Origin: Allorhodopirellula heiligendammensis
GTDB lineage: Bacteria > Planctomycetota > Planctomycetia > Pirellulales > Pirellulaceae
Reading direction: 5' to 3'
DNA: 64,000 nt
NCBI RefSeq assembly: GCF_007860105.1
Contig: NZ_SJPU01000003.1
Location: 434,001-498,000, forward strand
In this document: in pieces, positions 1 through 8,932 of the stretch
Numbering within the stretch: position 1 is the first letter of the stretch
Layout: each line of letters begins with the position of its first letter
Notes under the pieces: model-generated
Database searches by the model: none
What the model was told of the DNA's origin: nothing
The model's input: only the letters and a program-made list of their open reading frames with translations
Made by a program: the position numbers and the translations under genes

Positions 1-961
1 CGTCGGCGAATTGACGTTCCACCGTCTGCGTGATCTGGCGGGCAATTTGGTTGTACTCATCGGGTGATGCAACTTGCACACCAGCGAGATTCAACGTCTG
101 GCTGATATCCGGCACCCGAAACCGGCCGCCGACGGGGACGCCGGGGAGAGCGAAGTTCTGATTGAATTCATCGCGTGCGAAACTACCACCATCAAAGTCC
201 AAGTAGACGATTTGTTGTTGGCCGATCGCTAGACTCTCGGTAACCGGTCGATACGTGCGCAGTCCCAGGGTGTAGTTGGTGAACCCTGTCGAGGCGGACA
301 CCGAAATCGTGTAGCGTCCGTCGCGGGGTACCACCTGAGCCGCGTACGCATTGCCGAGAGTCTGCAGAGGTGAGTCGATCGGATAGAGATCCGTGATCGG
401 GGCAGCGGGATCCTGGCCGTCTTGTGCAAACCAGATACTGCTACTCGGTTGGCTGGGGTCAGTGGAACTTGGCAGTGAAACGTCGAAAGCTGTGGCCGCG
501 CCGATCGTGGCGATGTCGAGAATATCCCCTGCCTTCAGATCCACACTGAAATAATCGATGTCAGTAACAAACTGGCCCCCCACCTGTTGAAAACTGACTG
601 AACCACTGATGTCGACCGTGTCCCGCTGGCCGCTGCCATTCCCCAGAGGAACGAACTCAGCATCGAGGTACGAATCATTCTGGCCCCGGATTTGAGCCGC
701 TTCCTTCTCCGTATACTTAAACGAAGATACCGTCCCGACATTGCGTGGGCCATCGTAATCGTCGGCCCCAGGAATGGGCCCGAGTGGGTTCGCTGCAAGC
801 AACTGCCGCTGTTCGAGACCTTCCATCGTCAATCGACGGGATGCCTTGCGTCGGCTTCTCATCTTTTCACGGCGACTACGGTGCCGACTGCGTGCGAGGC
901 TAGCGTCGGCGTCCGAGGAAAATGAATCCGACGACGGTTGGGAAGGCTGGCGATGAATCAT
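1..961 (-). CDS. LEPR-XLL surface/exported protein, N-terminal part (runs off the left edge)
   Basis: About 320 codons of an open frame read leftward from an ATG at 961 to the window edge without a stop. The N-terminus is very basic and Ser/Arg-rich, then carries a motif of the form RRLTMEGLEQRQLLA (about residues 43-57), the LEPR-XLL signature found at the start of many large planctomycete surface proteins. After it come beta-rich segments resembling bacterial pre-peptidase C-terminal domains, each with an alternating hydrophobic pattern and a Gly/Asp-rich turn. Then comes a stretch beginning VYLDFDGG, which could be the start of a peptidase-like domain, but the catalytic part lies outside the window. 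The start at 961 is the most upstream ATG of the frame; an ATG nearer the LEPR motif is also possible. Role: secreted or cell-surface protein, function unknown. Confidence 0.8.
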   Translation of the reverse strand, partial: MIHRQPSQPSSDSFSSDADASLARSRHRSRREKMRSRRKASRRLTMEGLEQRQLLAANPLGPIPGADDYDGPRNVGTVSSFKYTEKEAAQIRGQNDSYLDAEFVPLGNGSGQRDTVDISGSVSFQQVGGQFVTDIDYFSVDLKAGDILDIATIGAATAFDVSLPSSTDPSQPSSSIWFAQDGQDPAAPITDLYPIDSPLQTLGNAYAAQVVPRDGRYTISVSASTGFTNYTLGLRTYRPVTESLAIGQQQIVYLDFDGGSFARDEFNQNFALPGVPVGGRFRVPDISQTLNLAGVQVASPDEYNQIARQITQTVERQFAD

Positions 962-1336
962 CGAGGGTCTCTGGCGGAGGGGGTCCGTGGGACCAGAAAG
1001 GGAAAAGTTTCGGTAGCAGCGGGGACGCGAAAGGATGCGAAATTCTTACAAATATACACGCGCTGACGTGCGAGTCTAATTCGACACCTTCGACTGTCAA
1101 CGAATTGCAATCTTTACGACGCGATTGTGATCGACAAAGTTCCCAGTGTTGGTGACCAAGCCTGCCTTAATCGCTAAATCCGGACCGCCGCAACGCACAA
1201 TCTCCCGTCGCGGACGCCCTGAAGTATCCATTCGGCTGGTAAGCACTGGAAAGATAACCCCCCGGCAAAATTTACCGATTATGCCGGTTATCAGGATTGA
1301 TCACTGGCGATTTGCCAGGCCGCGTCACGGCGGACG
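962..1336. other. Intergenic region between divergent genes
   Basis: This 375-base stretch separates the leftward LEPR-XLL gene from the rightward kinase-fold gene, so promoters for both should lie here. Short frames exist but none has recognisable protein character. No convincing terminator, RNA gene or repeat is visible. Confidence 0.5.
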
Positions 1337-2257
1337 ATGAGTGGTCTAGAAACCCTTTTCGTTGAGTTGCCCACGAGAATCACGATGCACGATCAATCCG
1401 CCGTCCGTCCCATCGCACCCAATTCGTCCACGCCGGACCGCATTCTCGGGATCTGGCGGTTGGGGCAACGATTGGCGCAGGGCAGTGGCTCGGATTTGTA
1501 TCTGGCGCAACCCGCCGACAGCTGCGGGAATCCCCGCTACGACTATGTACTCAAAACGGTGCGCCAGGAAGACTCAGGGAACGCTGCCAATTCGTCCGGA
1601 CCGAGTTCAATTCGCGAGTCCCAGCGACGAATCACGCAGGCAATCCACGCCGCGGGGGTATCTCATCCCAATCTGATTGCCGTTCTCGATGCGTCGGATT
1701 CGCCCCACTCTCCCTACCTCGTCATGCCTCGGCTCGAGAGCGTCACGATGGACCAGCGAACCTGCCAAATCGAGACGTTCGCTGTTCCGGTGGCGCTTTG
1801 GTGGACGCGTCAAATCGCCCAAGCGCTTGAAAAACTCCATTCCGCTGGCTGGGTGCATGGAAACGTGGTACCGGCGAATGTGCTGGTCGACAGCAAGGGA
1901 CACGCCACGCTCATCGATCTTGGGTTTGCTGCGCAGATTCACACACCACTGCACCGCACATTCCGCGGTGCGCCCGATTACGCCTCCCCGGAACTGGCAG
2001 CGGGAACCACCGCGGCTCTGCCGGCAATGGACACGTTTGCTTTGGGCCGGATGCTTTGGGAAAACCTAGCGGCGACAGCGCCCGTCGCTCGTAGCGTGAT
2101 GGAGCCGATCGCGGATCTGATTGAAAGCATGGTCGCGGCAGACCCGCAAGACCGCCCTGCGATCAAAGATGTCGTCCAGCGTCTGCTCACGTTGGAGATC
2201 GAGACCCTGGGTGAGCACATTGTTCCAGGTACGCCACCGCGAGCCATGGCGGCGTAG
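1337..2257 (+). CDS. Serine/threonine protein kinase-fold protein, probably a pseudokinase
   Basis: 306 residues with the order of a eukaryotic-type protein kinase: a glycine loop (LAQGSGSDLY, about 47-55), the beta-3 lysine in VLKTV (K73), a catalytic-loop equivalent at 174-181, a DLG metal-binding motif (D194) and SPE in place of APE (217-219). The catalytic loop reads HGNVVPAN, where an active kinase has HRDLKPxN. The catalytic base Asp is therefore Asn and the following Lys is Val. ATP binding may be kept, but phosphotransfer is doubtful. There is no transmembrane segment or extra sensor domain, which is short compared with most planctomycete kinases. ATG 1385 is an alternative start that would remove 16 residues outside the fold. 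The gene is monocistronic. It could be a regulatory scaffold; its partner is unknown. Confidence 0.85.
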   Translation: MSGLETLFVELPTRITMHDQSAVRPIAPNSSTPDRILGIWRLGQRLAQGSGSDLYLAQPADSCGNPRYDYVLKTVRQEDSGNAANSSGPSSIRESQRRITQAIHAAGVSHPNLIAVLDASDSPHSPYLVMPRLESVTMDQRTCQIETFAVPVALWWTRQIAQALEKLHSAGWVHGNVVPANVLVDSKGHATLIDLGFAAQIHTPLHRTFRGAPDYASPELAAGTTAALPAMDTFALGRMLWENLAATAPVARSVMEPIADLIESMVAADPQDRPAIKDVVQRLLTLEIETLGEHIVPGTPPRAMAA

Positions 2258-2393
2258 CGACTTCAGCTGGCAACGCCCGCAATCCTGGTCGTGCTCCCCG
2301 CTCCGCACTCCCTAAGACCGATTCGCTCACGCCAACGCGGTCGATGGGATCCGCGGAGCAATCCGCAGATGAAGTAAGAGTTTCGTGTTTCAG

Positions 2394-4172
2394 CTAGCCG
2401 GCAGCATTCACTTCAGCGGCAAGCTTTTCGCGGAAGATCTTGCTGTTGTGCCGAATGTCGACCGGTAGCGGCGCCTCCCGGATTACGAAATCGTTAATCC
2501 GCTGAGTGAGCGGATTGCGTGAGGCCACCTCACGCAATCGCGCAACCAACGCATCACGTCTCGCCGGGTCGCGGGCAATGGCGGGATCGACAGGCTGGAC
2601 GACGATCACTGGTATTTGTTGGGCCACAGGACCCCGCCCTACTAACGCGCATTTTTCAACATCATCTTGGAGATTGAAAACGGCTTCGCATGGCACGGTG
2701 AAAAACGTGCGGTCAGCGGAGATCACGCGATGCGCCTTTCGCCCGCAAAACCAGAACCGATCCTGTGGATCGAGGTAGCCCACATCGCCCATCCGGTGCC
2801 ACACCGTCTCACCATCGTACACCTTGTGCATTGCATTTTGATCCGTGCGGGTCACATATTTGCGGGTGACCATCGGTCCGCTGACCATCAGCTCGCCGAT
2901 CTTGCCACGGGCGACTTCGGTGATATCGGAAAAGTAGCGGAGCTCGTCATCAGTGATCTCGATGACCTTCCAATGCACGCCTTCAAATCGCGTACCGACG
3001 CACACGCCTTTCCCCTTATTCGCAGCTGGCCCCGTCTCCGTAATCACTTGTCGCGATTCGATCGACGCGATCGGCAAGGCTTCGGTGGCACCATACGGCG
3101 TTTCAATGTCGGCGTCTTCATGCACATACCTGCGGAGGCTTGCCAGCGTGGCGGCAGGTACCGGAGCACCGGCGGACAGCACGCGGCGAAGGGTAGGAAA
3201 CGGGCGTCCCACAGCGTTGGCATCGCACCACCTCGTCACCGTTTTCCATAACGCTGGCGAGCCGAACGCTTGGTCAACCTCCCATTGCCGGGCCGCCGCA
3301 ATGAGCTTGGTCGGATCCACATCGGCTGGACGTGTGGGGTCCATATCCGGGATGATCGTCGTCACGCCCATGACGGCGTCAAACAAGCCAAAGAGTGGGA
3401 AGCACGCTAAGTCGCGTGACCCACGTTGAATGTTATATCGGTTGGCGATCCGATCGATTTGAGCATGGAAGGTGCCGTGCGTGTATGCCACGCCTTTAGG
3501 CGGTCCCGTGCTGCCGGTGGTGAAGATCACCGCCGCCTCGTCTTCAATGCCAACTGTCGGAAGTGGAGTCGCCGCTCGCTGGCCCATTTCCAGGATCTGG
3601 GCGAGTGTCTTGCCGCCCCAGAAATAGCGTCGCCCGACGGTGACATTCCACCGCGCCGTAGGAAAGCGGCGACGCAGCAGCGTCCGGATAGCCTGCGCCT
3701 TCGGAATGCCCACAAACCCATCTGGATTGACTTCTTGCAAACATTTCACCAGATGACGACGGTCCATCCCGGGGTCAATCAGTACTACGGAGACCCCCGC
3801 TTTCATCAGTGCGAATACCAATTCAATGAACTGCGCACCGAATGGAACCAAACTGATCAGCCGCATGCCGGGCTCGACACCCCATGCGATCAAGCCTCGC
3901 GCTATCTCGGTGCTCCGCTGATCGAGGGTCTTGAATGTAGTCAACGCATAATCGCGTTCTTGACCTGACTTTTTGGGTGGTCCCGATGGTTCCGCGATCG
4001 CAATCGCGCCTGGCAACTGGCGTGATATCTGAGTCAACCGATCGGCGACGTTCCCAGGCGTCCAGTCAGACATCGCCTCATTGCTACACGATATCGCTGG
4101 AGAAATCGCTTGCTCACTGTCATGATCGCTGGGATCATCGTGGCGATCGCAACCGTCAGAGGTGGGATTCAT
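2394..4172 (-). CDS. oleC: OleC-like AMP-dependent synthetase (fatty acyl ligase / beta-lactone synthetase family)
   Basis: 592 residues of the ANL adenylate-forming superfamily. The P-loop FTTGSTGPPKG is followed by a CFPLFGLFDAVMG segment and then PDMDPTRPADVDP, which resembles the OleC branch acting on long-chain beta-hydroxy acids in olefin synthesis more than ordinary acyl-CoA ligases. The YGATEALP motif and a late GDVGYLD motif that binds the ATP ribose are present, and the family's C-terminal lid domain follows. The first ~30 residues are a polar extension. The ATG overlaps the TGA of the upstream ATP-grasp gene by four bases, so the two are translationally coupled. No oleA, oleB or oleD is visible nearby, so the substrate in this context is uncertain. 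The family is sure; the OleC role is inferred from motifs. Confidence 0.85.
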   Translation of the reverse strand: MNPTSDGCDRHDDPSDHDSEQAISPAISCSNEAMSDWTPGNVADRLTQISRQLPGAIAIAEPSGPPKKSGQERDYALTTFKTLDQRSTEIARGLIAWGVEPGMRLISLVPFGAQFIELVFALMKAGVSVVLIDPGMDRRHLVKCLQEVNPDGFVGIPKAQAIRTLLRRRFPTARWNVTVGRRYFWGGKTLAQILEMGQRAATPLPTVGIEDEAAVIFTTGSTGPPKGVAYTHGTFHAQIDRIANRYNIQRGSRDLACFPLFGLFDAVMGVTTIIPDMDPTRPADVDPTKLIAAARQWEVDQAFGSPALWKTVTRWCDANAVGRPFPTLRRVLSAGAPVPAATLASLRRYVHEDADIETPYGATEALPIASIESRQVITETGPAANKGKGVCVGTRFEGVHWKVIEITDDELRYFSDITEVARGKIGELMVSGPMVTRKYVTRTDQNAMHKVYDGETVWHRMGDVGYLDPQDRFWFCGRKAHRVISADRTFFTVPCEAVFNLQDDVEKCALVGRGPVAQQIPVIVVQPVDPAIARDPARRDALVARLREVASRNPLTQRINDFVIREAPLPVDIRHNSKIFREKLAAEVNAAG

Positions 4173-5131
4173 AAGGCACTATCTTTCAAGACGGAAATGA
4201 TTTGTTCGGCCAGGTTCACGGGAACGACGCCCTGCGCCCCCTTCCAGCCAGGAATGGCGTTGATTTCCACGAGTCGGTATTCGTTCCCGTTGGACGTCTC
4301 GAGTAAATCGATCGCGGCCAAAGTTAACTTGAATTCGCTGCACACACGACGCGCCAAATGCTCCCACTCACTGCGCATTTCAACTAACTCGGCGCGGCCA
4401 CCGGCGCGCATGTTCGTGCGGAAACCCAGTGGGCATGTCCGTCGGATTGCATGCACATACGGCCCGATAATGAGCAAACGCACGTCACACCCTCCGGGAG
4501 CAACAAACTGCTGCACGTAGAAAATAGCTCCGAGTTGTCCCAGCGTTGAGAACGCTGTCCAGGCGAGTTCGGCGTCTTGGATGCGCATGACACCGCGACC
4601 CTCGCCGCCGAAGATTGGCTTGACCACCACGTCTCCCCCGAGTTCGCCAAATAGCCGCATGGCATCCGAGCGGGATTGGGCAACAGCGGTCGCGGGCGTC
4701 GGAATATCCATCCGTGCCACTCGAGTGAGAGTTGCGTACTTGTCAATGGCCAGTTCGAGGGACGCAGGTGGATTGACGATGCTACGAGCCCGATCACACT
4801 GCGCTCGTCGATCGTACTCGTCATGTAACACTGCAAGACGAAATAAAATCTGTTCCATCGATCCCGCAGGCATCGTACGCGTGAAAATCCCATCCACTTC
4901 GTCGAGGTGGAGTTGACGTCGCCGGGCAACGTCACGTGTCTCCTCCACAACGCAGGAACGGGAACCGCCAAGCTCGATCCGCGCATGAAAGGACTCATAG
5001 TCAGCAAAGCTTAATTCGACACCGAGTCGCCCTGCCGCAGATTGCAACTCGGCAAGGTGCCAACCCAACGGCGCATCAGCCGCCCGGCAGATCGGGCGTC
5101 CTCCGAGTACGAGAATGTGTGGGGAGTTCAC
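4169..5131 (-). CDS. RimK-like ATP-grasp ligase of the C1/methanopterin operon
   Basis: 320 residues with the ATP-grasp layout: an N-terminal domain starting HILVLGG, a central ATP-binding segment with VVVKPIFGGEGRGVMRI (about 168-184), and a C-terminal catalytic part ending in VEINAIPGWKG, whose Glu and Asn normally bind Mg-ATP. Closest families are RimK and MptN, which add amino acids such as glutamate to peptides or cofactors. It starts 16 bases after mch and overlaps the next gene by ATGA. RimK-like genes lie next to mch in other bacteria that carry tetrahydromethanopterin C1 genes, so a role in finishing or glutamylating the pterin cofactor is likely. That assignment rests on context; the ATP-grasp fold is clear from sequence. 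Confidence 0.85.
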   Translation of the reverse strand: MNSPHILVLGGRPICRAADAPLGWHLAELQSAAGRLGVELSFADYESFHARIELGGSRSCVVEETRDVARRRQLHLDEVDGIFTRTMPAGSMEQILFRLAVLHDEYDRRAQCDRARSIVNPPASLELAIDKYATLTRVARMDIPTPATAVAQSRSDAMRLFGELGGDVVVKPIFGGEGRGVMRIQDAELAWTAFSTLGQLGAIFYVQQFVAPGGCDVRLLIIGPYVHAIRRTCPLGFRTNMRAGGRAELVEMRSEWEHLARRVCSEFKLTLAAIDLLETSNGNEYRLVEINAIPGWKGAQGVVPVNLAEQIISVLKDSAL

Positions 5132-5147
5132 TCCGGCGATCTCTGGG

Positions 5148-6140
5148 TCACGAATCTATCCCGAACGACGTCCTCAAAATCTCCGGTGCAAGCTTTCCGC
5201 ATCGCCATGTTCGCCCACTGGCCAGCGAATGAATCGTGACCACCGCAGGGCTGAACAACATTGGGTCGACCTTGTAGAAGTCGTAATCATACTGCTTGAA
5301 GATTTTCGCAAATGGTTGTCCGTGGTCCGATGACGATTCACTCGGAACCTTCATTGCTACCGCGTCAATCTCTTCGTCGGGAGCATCGATCCAAAGTGTG
5401 ACCTTGGCACCGTACAGCATGGCGTCATTGGTACGGCCAATGCCCTCGACCGTATCGCCTGGTTTTGCGCCGGGCGGCAAGGGGGCAATCCCAGTCGCCG
5501 AAACGACTTTTGTGACGTCGAACTCGAGGGCATGAAGTTTATGCAGTGCCGTCTCGACACTGCGTGCGACGACTTGCACGCCACCGGCAATCGATGTCAC
5601 GGGGGCGACGCCGAGACATACCCGCGCCGCCGGGACGCCACACGCGGTAGCGACTTCTGCTATCACGCTCGCATCCGGCAGGCGATCGGACTCGAGCACC
5701 CCGACCGCAGACGTCAGCGAGTCGGCGGTGGTGATCAAGTTCAAGTGTTGCAGCATCTCCTCGCGGCCCCGAAGCATTCGCATGGGGCCACTGGCCATCG
5801 CAAAAAACTTATCCGCGGCCAGCGGCCAGCCCGCGTACTGGCCTCCCAGGCAAGCGGCGATGGGATGATCTGTGGAAACCATCACCGCGATGTCGGTGAT
5901 CATGTCCGGCTCCGCTGGCGTCAGATTAACCTCGGCATGATCGCCGAGACACAACTTGGCAAGCACCAATCCGGATTGCAGCGATCCCGCTTCATGAACG
6001 CCACAATCCAGCACGCTAGCCCCACCGATTTCAACTACTGAGCAACGGAGGTCGGACGCCCGTCGTCGTGATGCGGCGAAGAGAGCATGGGCGCGCTCAT
6101 GCAAAAGAGCTAGCGTAGCGGTATTTTTTTCAGATTTCAT
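5148..6140 (-). CDS. mch: Methenyltetrahydromethanopterin cyclohydrolase
   Basis: About 330 residues matching Mch, which interconverts 5,10-methenyl- and N5-formyl-tetrahydromethanopterin in the cytoplasmic C1 transfer route used for formaldehyde oxidation or detoxification. Typical segments are the GASVLDCGV and GLVLAKLCLGD region near the N-terminus, the TDHPIAACLGGQYAGWPL block, and the APVTSIAGGVQVVARSVETALHKL and PPGAKPGDTVEGIGRTNDA regions. An in-frame ATG at 6218 would add 26 residues rich in Ser, Thr and Arg that do not fit the family, so the ATG at 6140 is preferred; the resulting length fits known Mch proteins of about 320 residues. It is the first gene of a three-gene leftward operon with the ATP-grasp ligase and the OleC-like enzyme. 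No other C1-cycle genes are in the window. Confidence 0.93.
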   Translation of the reverse strand: MKSEKNTATLALLHERAHALFAASRRRASDLRCSVVEIGGASVLDCGVHEAGSLQSGLVLAKLCLGDHAEVNLTPAEPDMITDIAVMVSTDHPIAACLGGQYAGWPLAADKFFAMASGPMRMLRGREEMLQHLNLITTADSLTSAVGVLESDRLPDASVIAEVATACGVPAARVCLGVAPVTSIAGGVQVVARSVETALHKLHALEFDVTKVVSATGIAPLPPGAKPGDTVEGIGRTNDAMLYGAKVTLWIDAPDEEIDAVAMKVPSESSSDHGQPFAKIFKQYDYDFYKVDPMLFSPAVVTIHSLASGRTWRCGKLAPEILRTSFGIDS

Positions 6141-6303
6141 CCGCGTATCTTGTCCGCCCGTGCGGCGATTGTCCAGCGATGTAGTCGAGGATAGGTTACG
6201 CGGAGAAATCCTGTGCACCTACCCGCGCAAATGTCCGCGTGTTCGCGATCACAGATCGTCCGCAACCCTCACGATTCAACCGGCAGAATTTGCACACAAG
6301 TCG

Positions 6304-7071
6304 CTAGGACCACCACACTACGAAAATCAATGCGCTCAGCAGCAAAATGAAAACCAGAGCCAGTACGACGCTGGACGTGACGCGTTTGTGGGAGACCTTT
6401 TTCTTATTCGTGTCGAGCACTTTGCCGCTCGTGCGAAGCGGCTTGTCGGGGTCCGCAACAGGGTCTGCCGCAGCGGGAACGGTATTGGCAGGTGCCGCCG
6501 GAACGGTGCGAACGGCCGGGATGGATTTATGATTTTGCTCGACACGGGGTGGGTCGCCGCCTTGCTCTTGCGGCAGCACGCTGCGGGCCGTTCGCCATTC
6601 CGGCCACCCATCGCGCCAGATCATCGCTGAATCAGCCACCCGGCCCTCGCTGATCCACTGACCGAGCGTGGGGCCGTCGGCGGGGCCGAATTGCCCGCCG
6701 CTGGAAGGTCGTACGTACCACGTCGCCGACGTCCCGCCGAGGACGTCCTCGAGGCTGGACGGTGGGCGCGTTGAGCTTGCGGACGGAGGCGAAGTTCGCT
6801 GGGGAGATGGATTTGGGTTTGCCGAGCCTCCCGCGTTAGCAGCGATGGAGGAATCATGAGCTCGCTGTTGCTGGGCCGTCGATTTCGCGGGTACAGACGA
6901 ATCGTCCGGTCGCGGGGCTTCGCTTGCATCGATCGGCGTCGAGGTCTGCGTGTCGTGCGCGGGTATGCGAAACCGAACTGAGCACGCCGGGCAAATCCCC
7001 CGTCGTCCAGCTAGCTCCGATTTCACGTTCAATCGCCTACCACATGCATGGCAAGCAAAACGAACTCCCAT
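6304..7071 (-). CDS. Zinc-ribbon, GYF_2-domain, C-terminally anchored membrane protein
   Basis: 255 residues. The N-terminus carries a zinc ribbon with cysteines C7, C10, C27 and C30, of the type common at the start of planctomycete proteins. A low-complexity Ser/Pro/Thr linker follows. Around residues 115-165 is a GYF_2 (DUF4339) module, seen as TWYVRPSSGGQFGP, then a GPTLGQWISEGRV stretch and a W-rich end (MIWRDGWPEWRTA); such modules probably bind proline-rich or peptide ligands. After a second linker the last ~20 residues form a single membrane helix ending in WWS, so most of the protein should face the cytoplasm. It lies upstream of mch with a gap of about 160 bases and may be a separate transcription unit. 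The specific role is unknown. Confidence 0.82.
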   Translation of the reverse strand: MGVRFACHACGRRLNVKSELAGRRGICPACSVRFRIPAHDTQTSTPIDASEAPRPDDSSVPAKSTAQQQRAHDSSIAANAGGSANPNPSPQRTSPPSASSTRPPSSLEDVLGGTSATWYVRPSSGGQFGPADGPTLGQWISEGRVADSAMIWRDGWPEWRTARSVLPQEQGGDPPRVEQNHKSIPAVRTVPAAPANTVPAAADPVADPDKPLRTSGKVLDTNKKKVSHKRVTSSVVLALVFILLLSALIFVVWWS

Positions 7072-7290
7072 TGATTTCTACCTTCCCACCTGTTGATTGT
7101 CACCCTTGCGGACGACGCTGTTGAAGCATGCCCCTGCCGTGATTTGCGAGTCTCTGAGCGTTGACGTCATCATTAGCCAGCGTGTCGGATTCGGCAGACA
7201 ACACGGTTTTCCGCTCGCTGGCAATGACGATCACGACCAATGCGTGACAGCGTTACTCATCATGGCAGAACTGAAATCGCCCAGTATAGT

Positions 7291-8709
7291 TCAGTTCGGA
7301 GAATCCGTGGCATTTGAGGGCATGAGTTCCACGACCGCTAAAATCATGGCGGGAACTGACACCCGGAGTGTTTCCTCGGCGTCGGGATAGTAGACCGCCG
7401 AATGTAGCGATGCTGGGGGAATTCCCAGTTTTGCAAACCGGTCGAGCCTTGCCTGACTGACCGAGCCAACCCCGTACATCAAGATCGGTACACCGGCGAT
7501 TCCGTACCGGCTGAAGTCTTCGCCACCCATCGACGGCTGGTCTTGGATCACGTTTTCCGCCCCGAGCTGTTTTCCGAATACCAATTGCATCCGTGCGGCT
7601 AGCTCCAAGTCATTCTTTAGCGACGGCGTTCCCTCGCTGAGTACCACATCCGGCTCGGGTGCCGCGTGGGTTGCCGCGATGCCCAATGCTCGGCGACGGA
7701 TCGCCTCGAGTAGCTGTTGGCGAATGTCGGGGCTGTAGCTGCGGACGGTCAACTGCAACGTGCAATCGTTGCCAATCACGTTGTGCTTGGTGCCACCGTG
7801 AATCGAGCCGACCGTGATCACGGCAGGTTCGATGGGCGCGATTTCGCGGCTCACGATCATCTGCAACGATAGCACCAACTCGGCGGCTTGGACGATGGGA
7901 TCAATCGTCGTATGCGGTGCCGAGCCATGACCACCGCGCCCCTTCATCGTGATGTCAACGCTATCAACATTGGCTTGCGAAAATCCTGGTCGCAGCGTGA
8001 TCTTCCCGGTCGCTTTGTCGCTGGTGACATGCATCGCCAAGGCGAAATCAGGACGGGGGAACCGTTCGAACAAGCCGTCCTCGAGCATCGCCTTGGCACC
8101 CGCCCCGTGCTCTTCGGCGGGTTGTCCAATGGCGACAATTGTCCCTGCCCAAGACTTCCGATGCTCAGCCAGCCACTGCAGTACCGTCGTCAGGTTGGTC
8201 ATGTGAATATCATGCCCACACGCGTGCATGACTCCTGTGCTGCTGCCGTCCTCGCGTGTCACGGTTTGAGTGGAGGCGTATGAAACCGGCGTCTGCTCGG
8301 TCACCGGCAAGGCATCCAAATCGGTTCGTAGCATCACCGTCGGGCCCTCGCCATTCTTGAGTACGCCCACAATGCCGTAGCCACCGACGTTCTCGGTTAC
8401 TTCGAACCCCGCCTCACGCCACAGTCCGGCGAGTTTGGCGGCGGTCTCCTGTTCTTCAAAAGACACCTCTGGGTGAGCATGCAACCACGTATAAAGATGC
8501 ATCGCCTGCGTGATTCGCTGATCGAGCCAGTCCGAGACCGATGTGGTGCTCGCAGTCAGGTCCGAGCCTCCCACATGCGGTGTGCTGTCTTCGGCAGTGC
8601 CGAGGACACTCTCGCAAAATAACGCGGCGAACAGTATCAGGGCGAACGGTATCAGTGTGGAGACACTCGCCCGTCGGGCTTGAGATGGAATGCGAATTTG
8701 ATGATGCAT
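7291..8709 (-). CDS. M20D-family metallo-amidohydrolase, exported
   Basis: 472 residues. A long N-terminal signal sequence with a hydrophobic core (LIPFALILFAALFC, about 19-32) precedes the catalytic domain. Family M20D (hippurate hydrolase / IAA-amino acid hydrolase type) is shown by the HACGHDIHM metal-binding motif, the GQPAEEHGAGAKAM motif carrying the catalytic Glu pair, and the late MGGEDFSRY motif near residue 410. A dimerisation domain sits between them. It should hydrolyse N-acyl amino acids or related amides outside the cytoplasm. Genes on both sides are more than 200 bases away, so it looks monocistronic. The exact substrate cannot be told from sequence; the family assignment is firm. 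Confidence 0.9.
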   Translation of the reverse strand: MHHQIRIPSQARRASVSTLIPFALILFAALFCESVLGTAEDSTPHVGGSDLTASTTSVSDWLDQRITQAMHLYTWLHAHPEVSFEEQETAAKLAGLWREAGFEVTENVGGYGIVGVLKNGEGPTVMLRTDLDALPVTEQTPVSYASTQTVTREDGSSTGVMHACGHDIHMTNLTTVLQWLAEHRKSWAGTIVAIGQPAEEHGAGAKAMLEDGLFERFPRPDFALAMHVTSDKATGKITLRPGFSQANVDSVDITMKGRGGHGSAPHTTIDPIVQAAELVLSLQMIVSREIAPIEPAVITVGSIHGGTKHNVIGNDCTLQLTVRSYSPDIRQQLLEAIRRRALGIAATHAAPEPDVVLSEGTPSLKNDLELAARMQLVFGKQLGAENVIQDQPSMGGEDFSRYGIAGVPILMYGVGSVSQARLDRFAKLGIPPASLHSAVYYPDAEETLRVSVPAMILAVVELMPSNATDSPN

Positions 8710-8932
8710 AAGAATGGTTTCCCTGGGGACGTGTGAGGCAACAGTTGACTAGCGAGGAACTTTGCCCGGACTATTTTCATTCGCAGGTTTCGGAATGCCG
8801 AAGCCAGCTCAGCAGCAACCGACGGAAACATGGTACCACAACACCTTGGCGTAGCGGCAGCAATGACGCTGCGTACGGAGCCCTCATCCGCTCTGCTCGT
8901 CGACCCGGCAGCGCGATCGATGTCGCTCGGGC
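8710..8932. other. Intergenic region
   Basis: Between two leftward genes. No gene, repeat or terminator that I can support is visible here. Confidence 0.4.

Noticed and set aside
2667..3251. 194-codon plus-strand frame inside the OleC-like gene
   Set aside because: It lies opposite a well-conserved ANL coding region.
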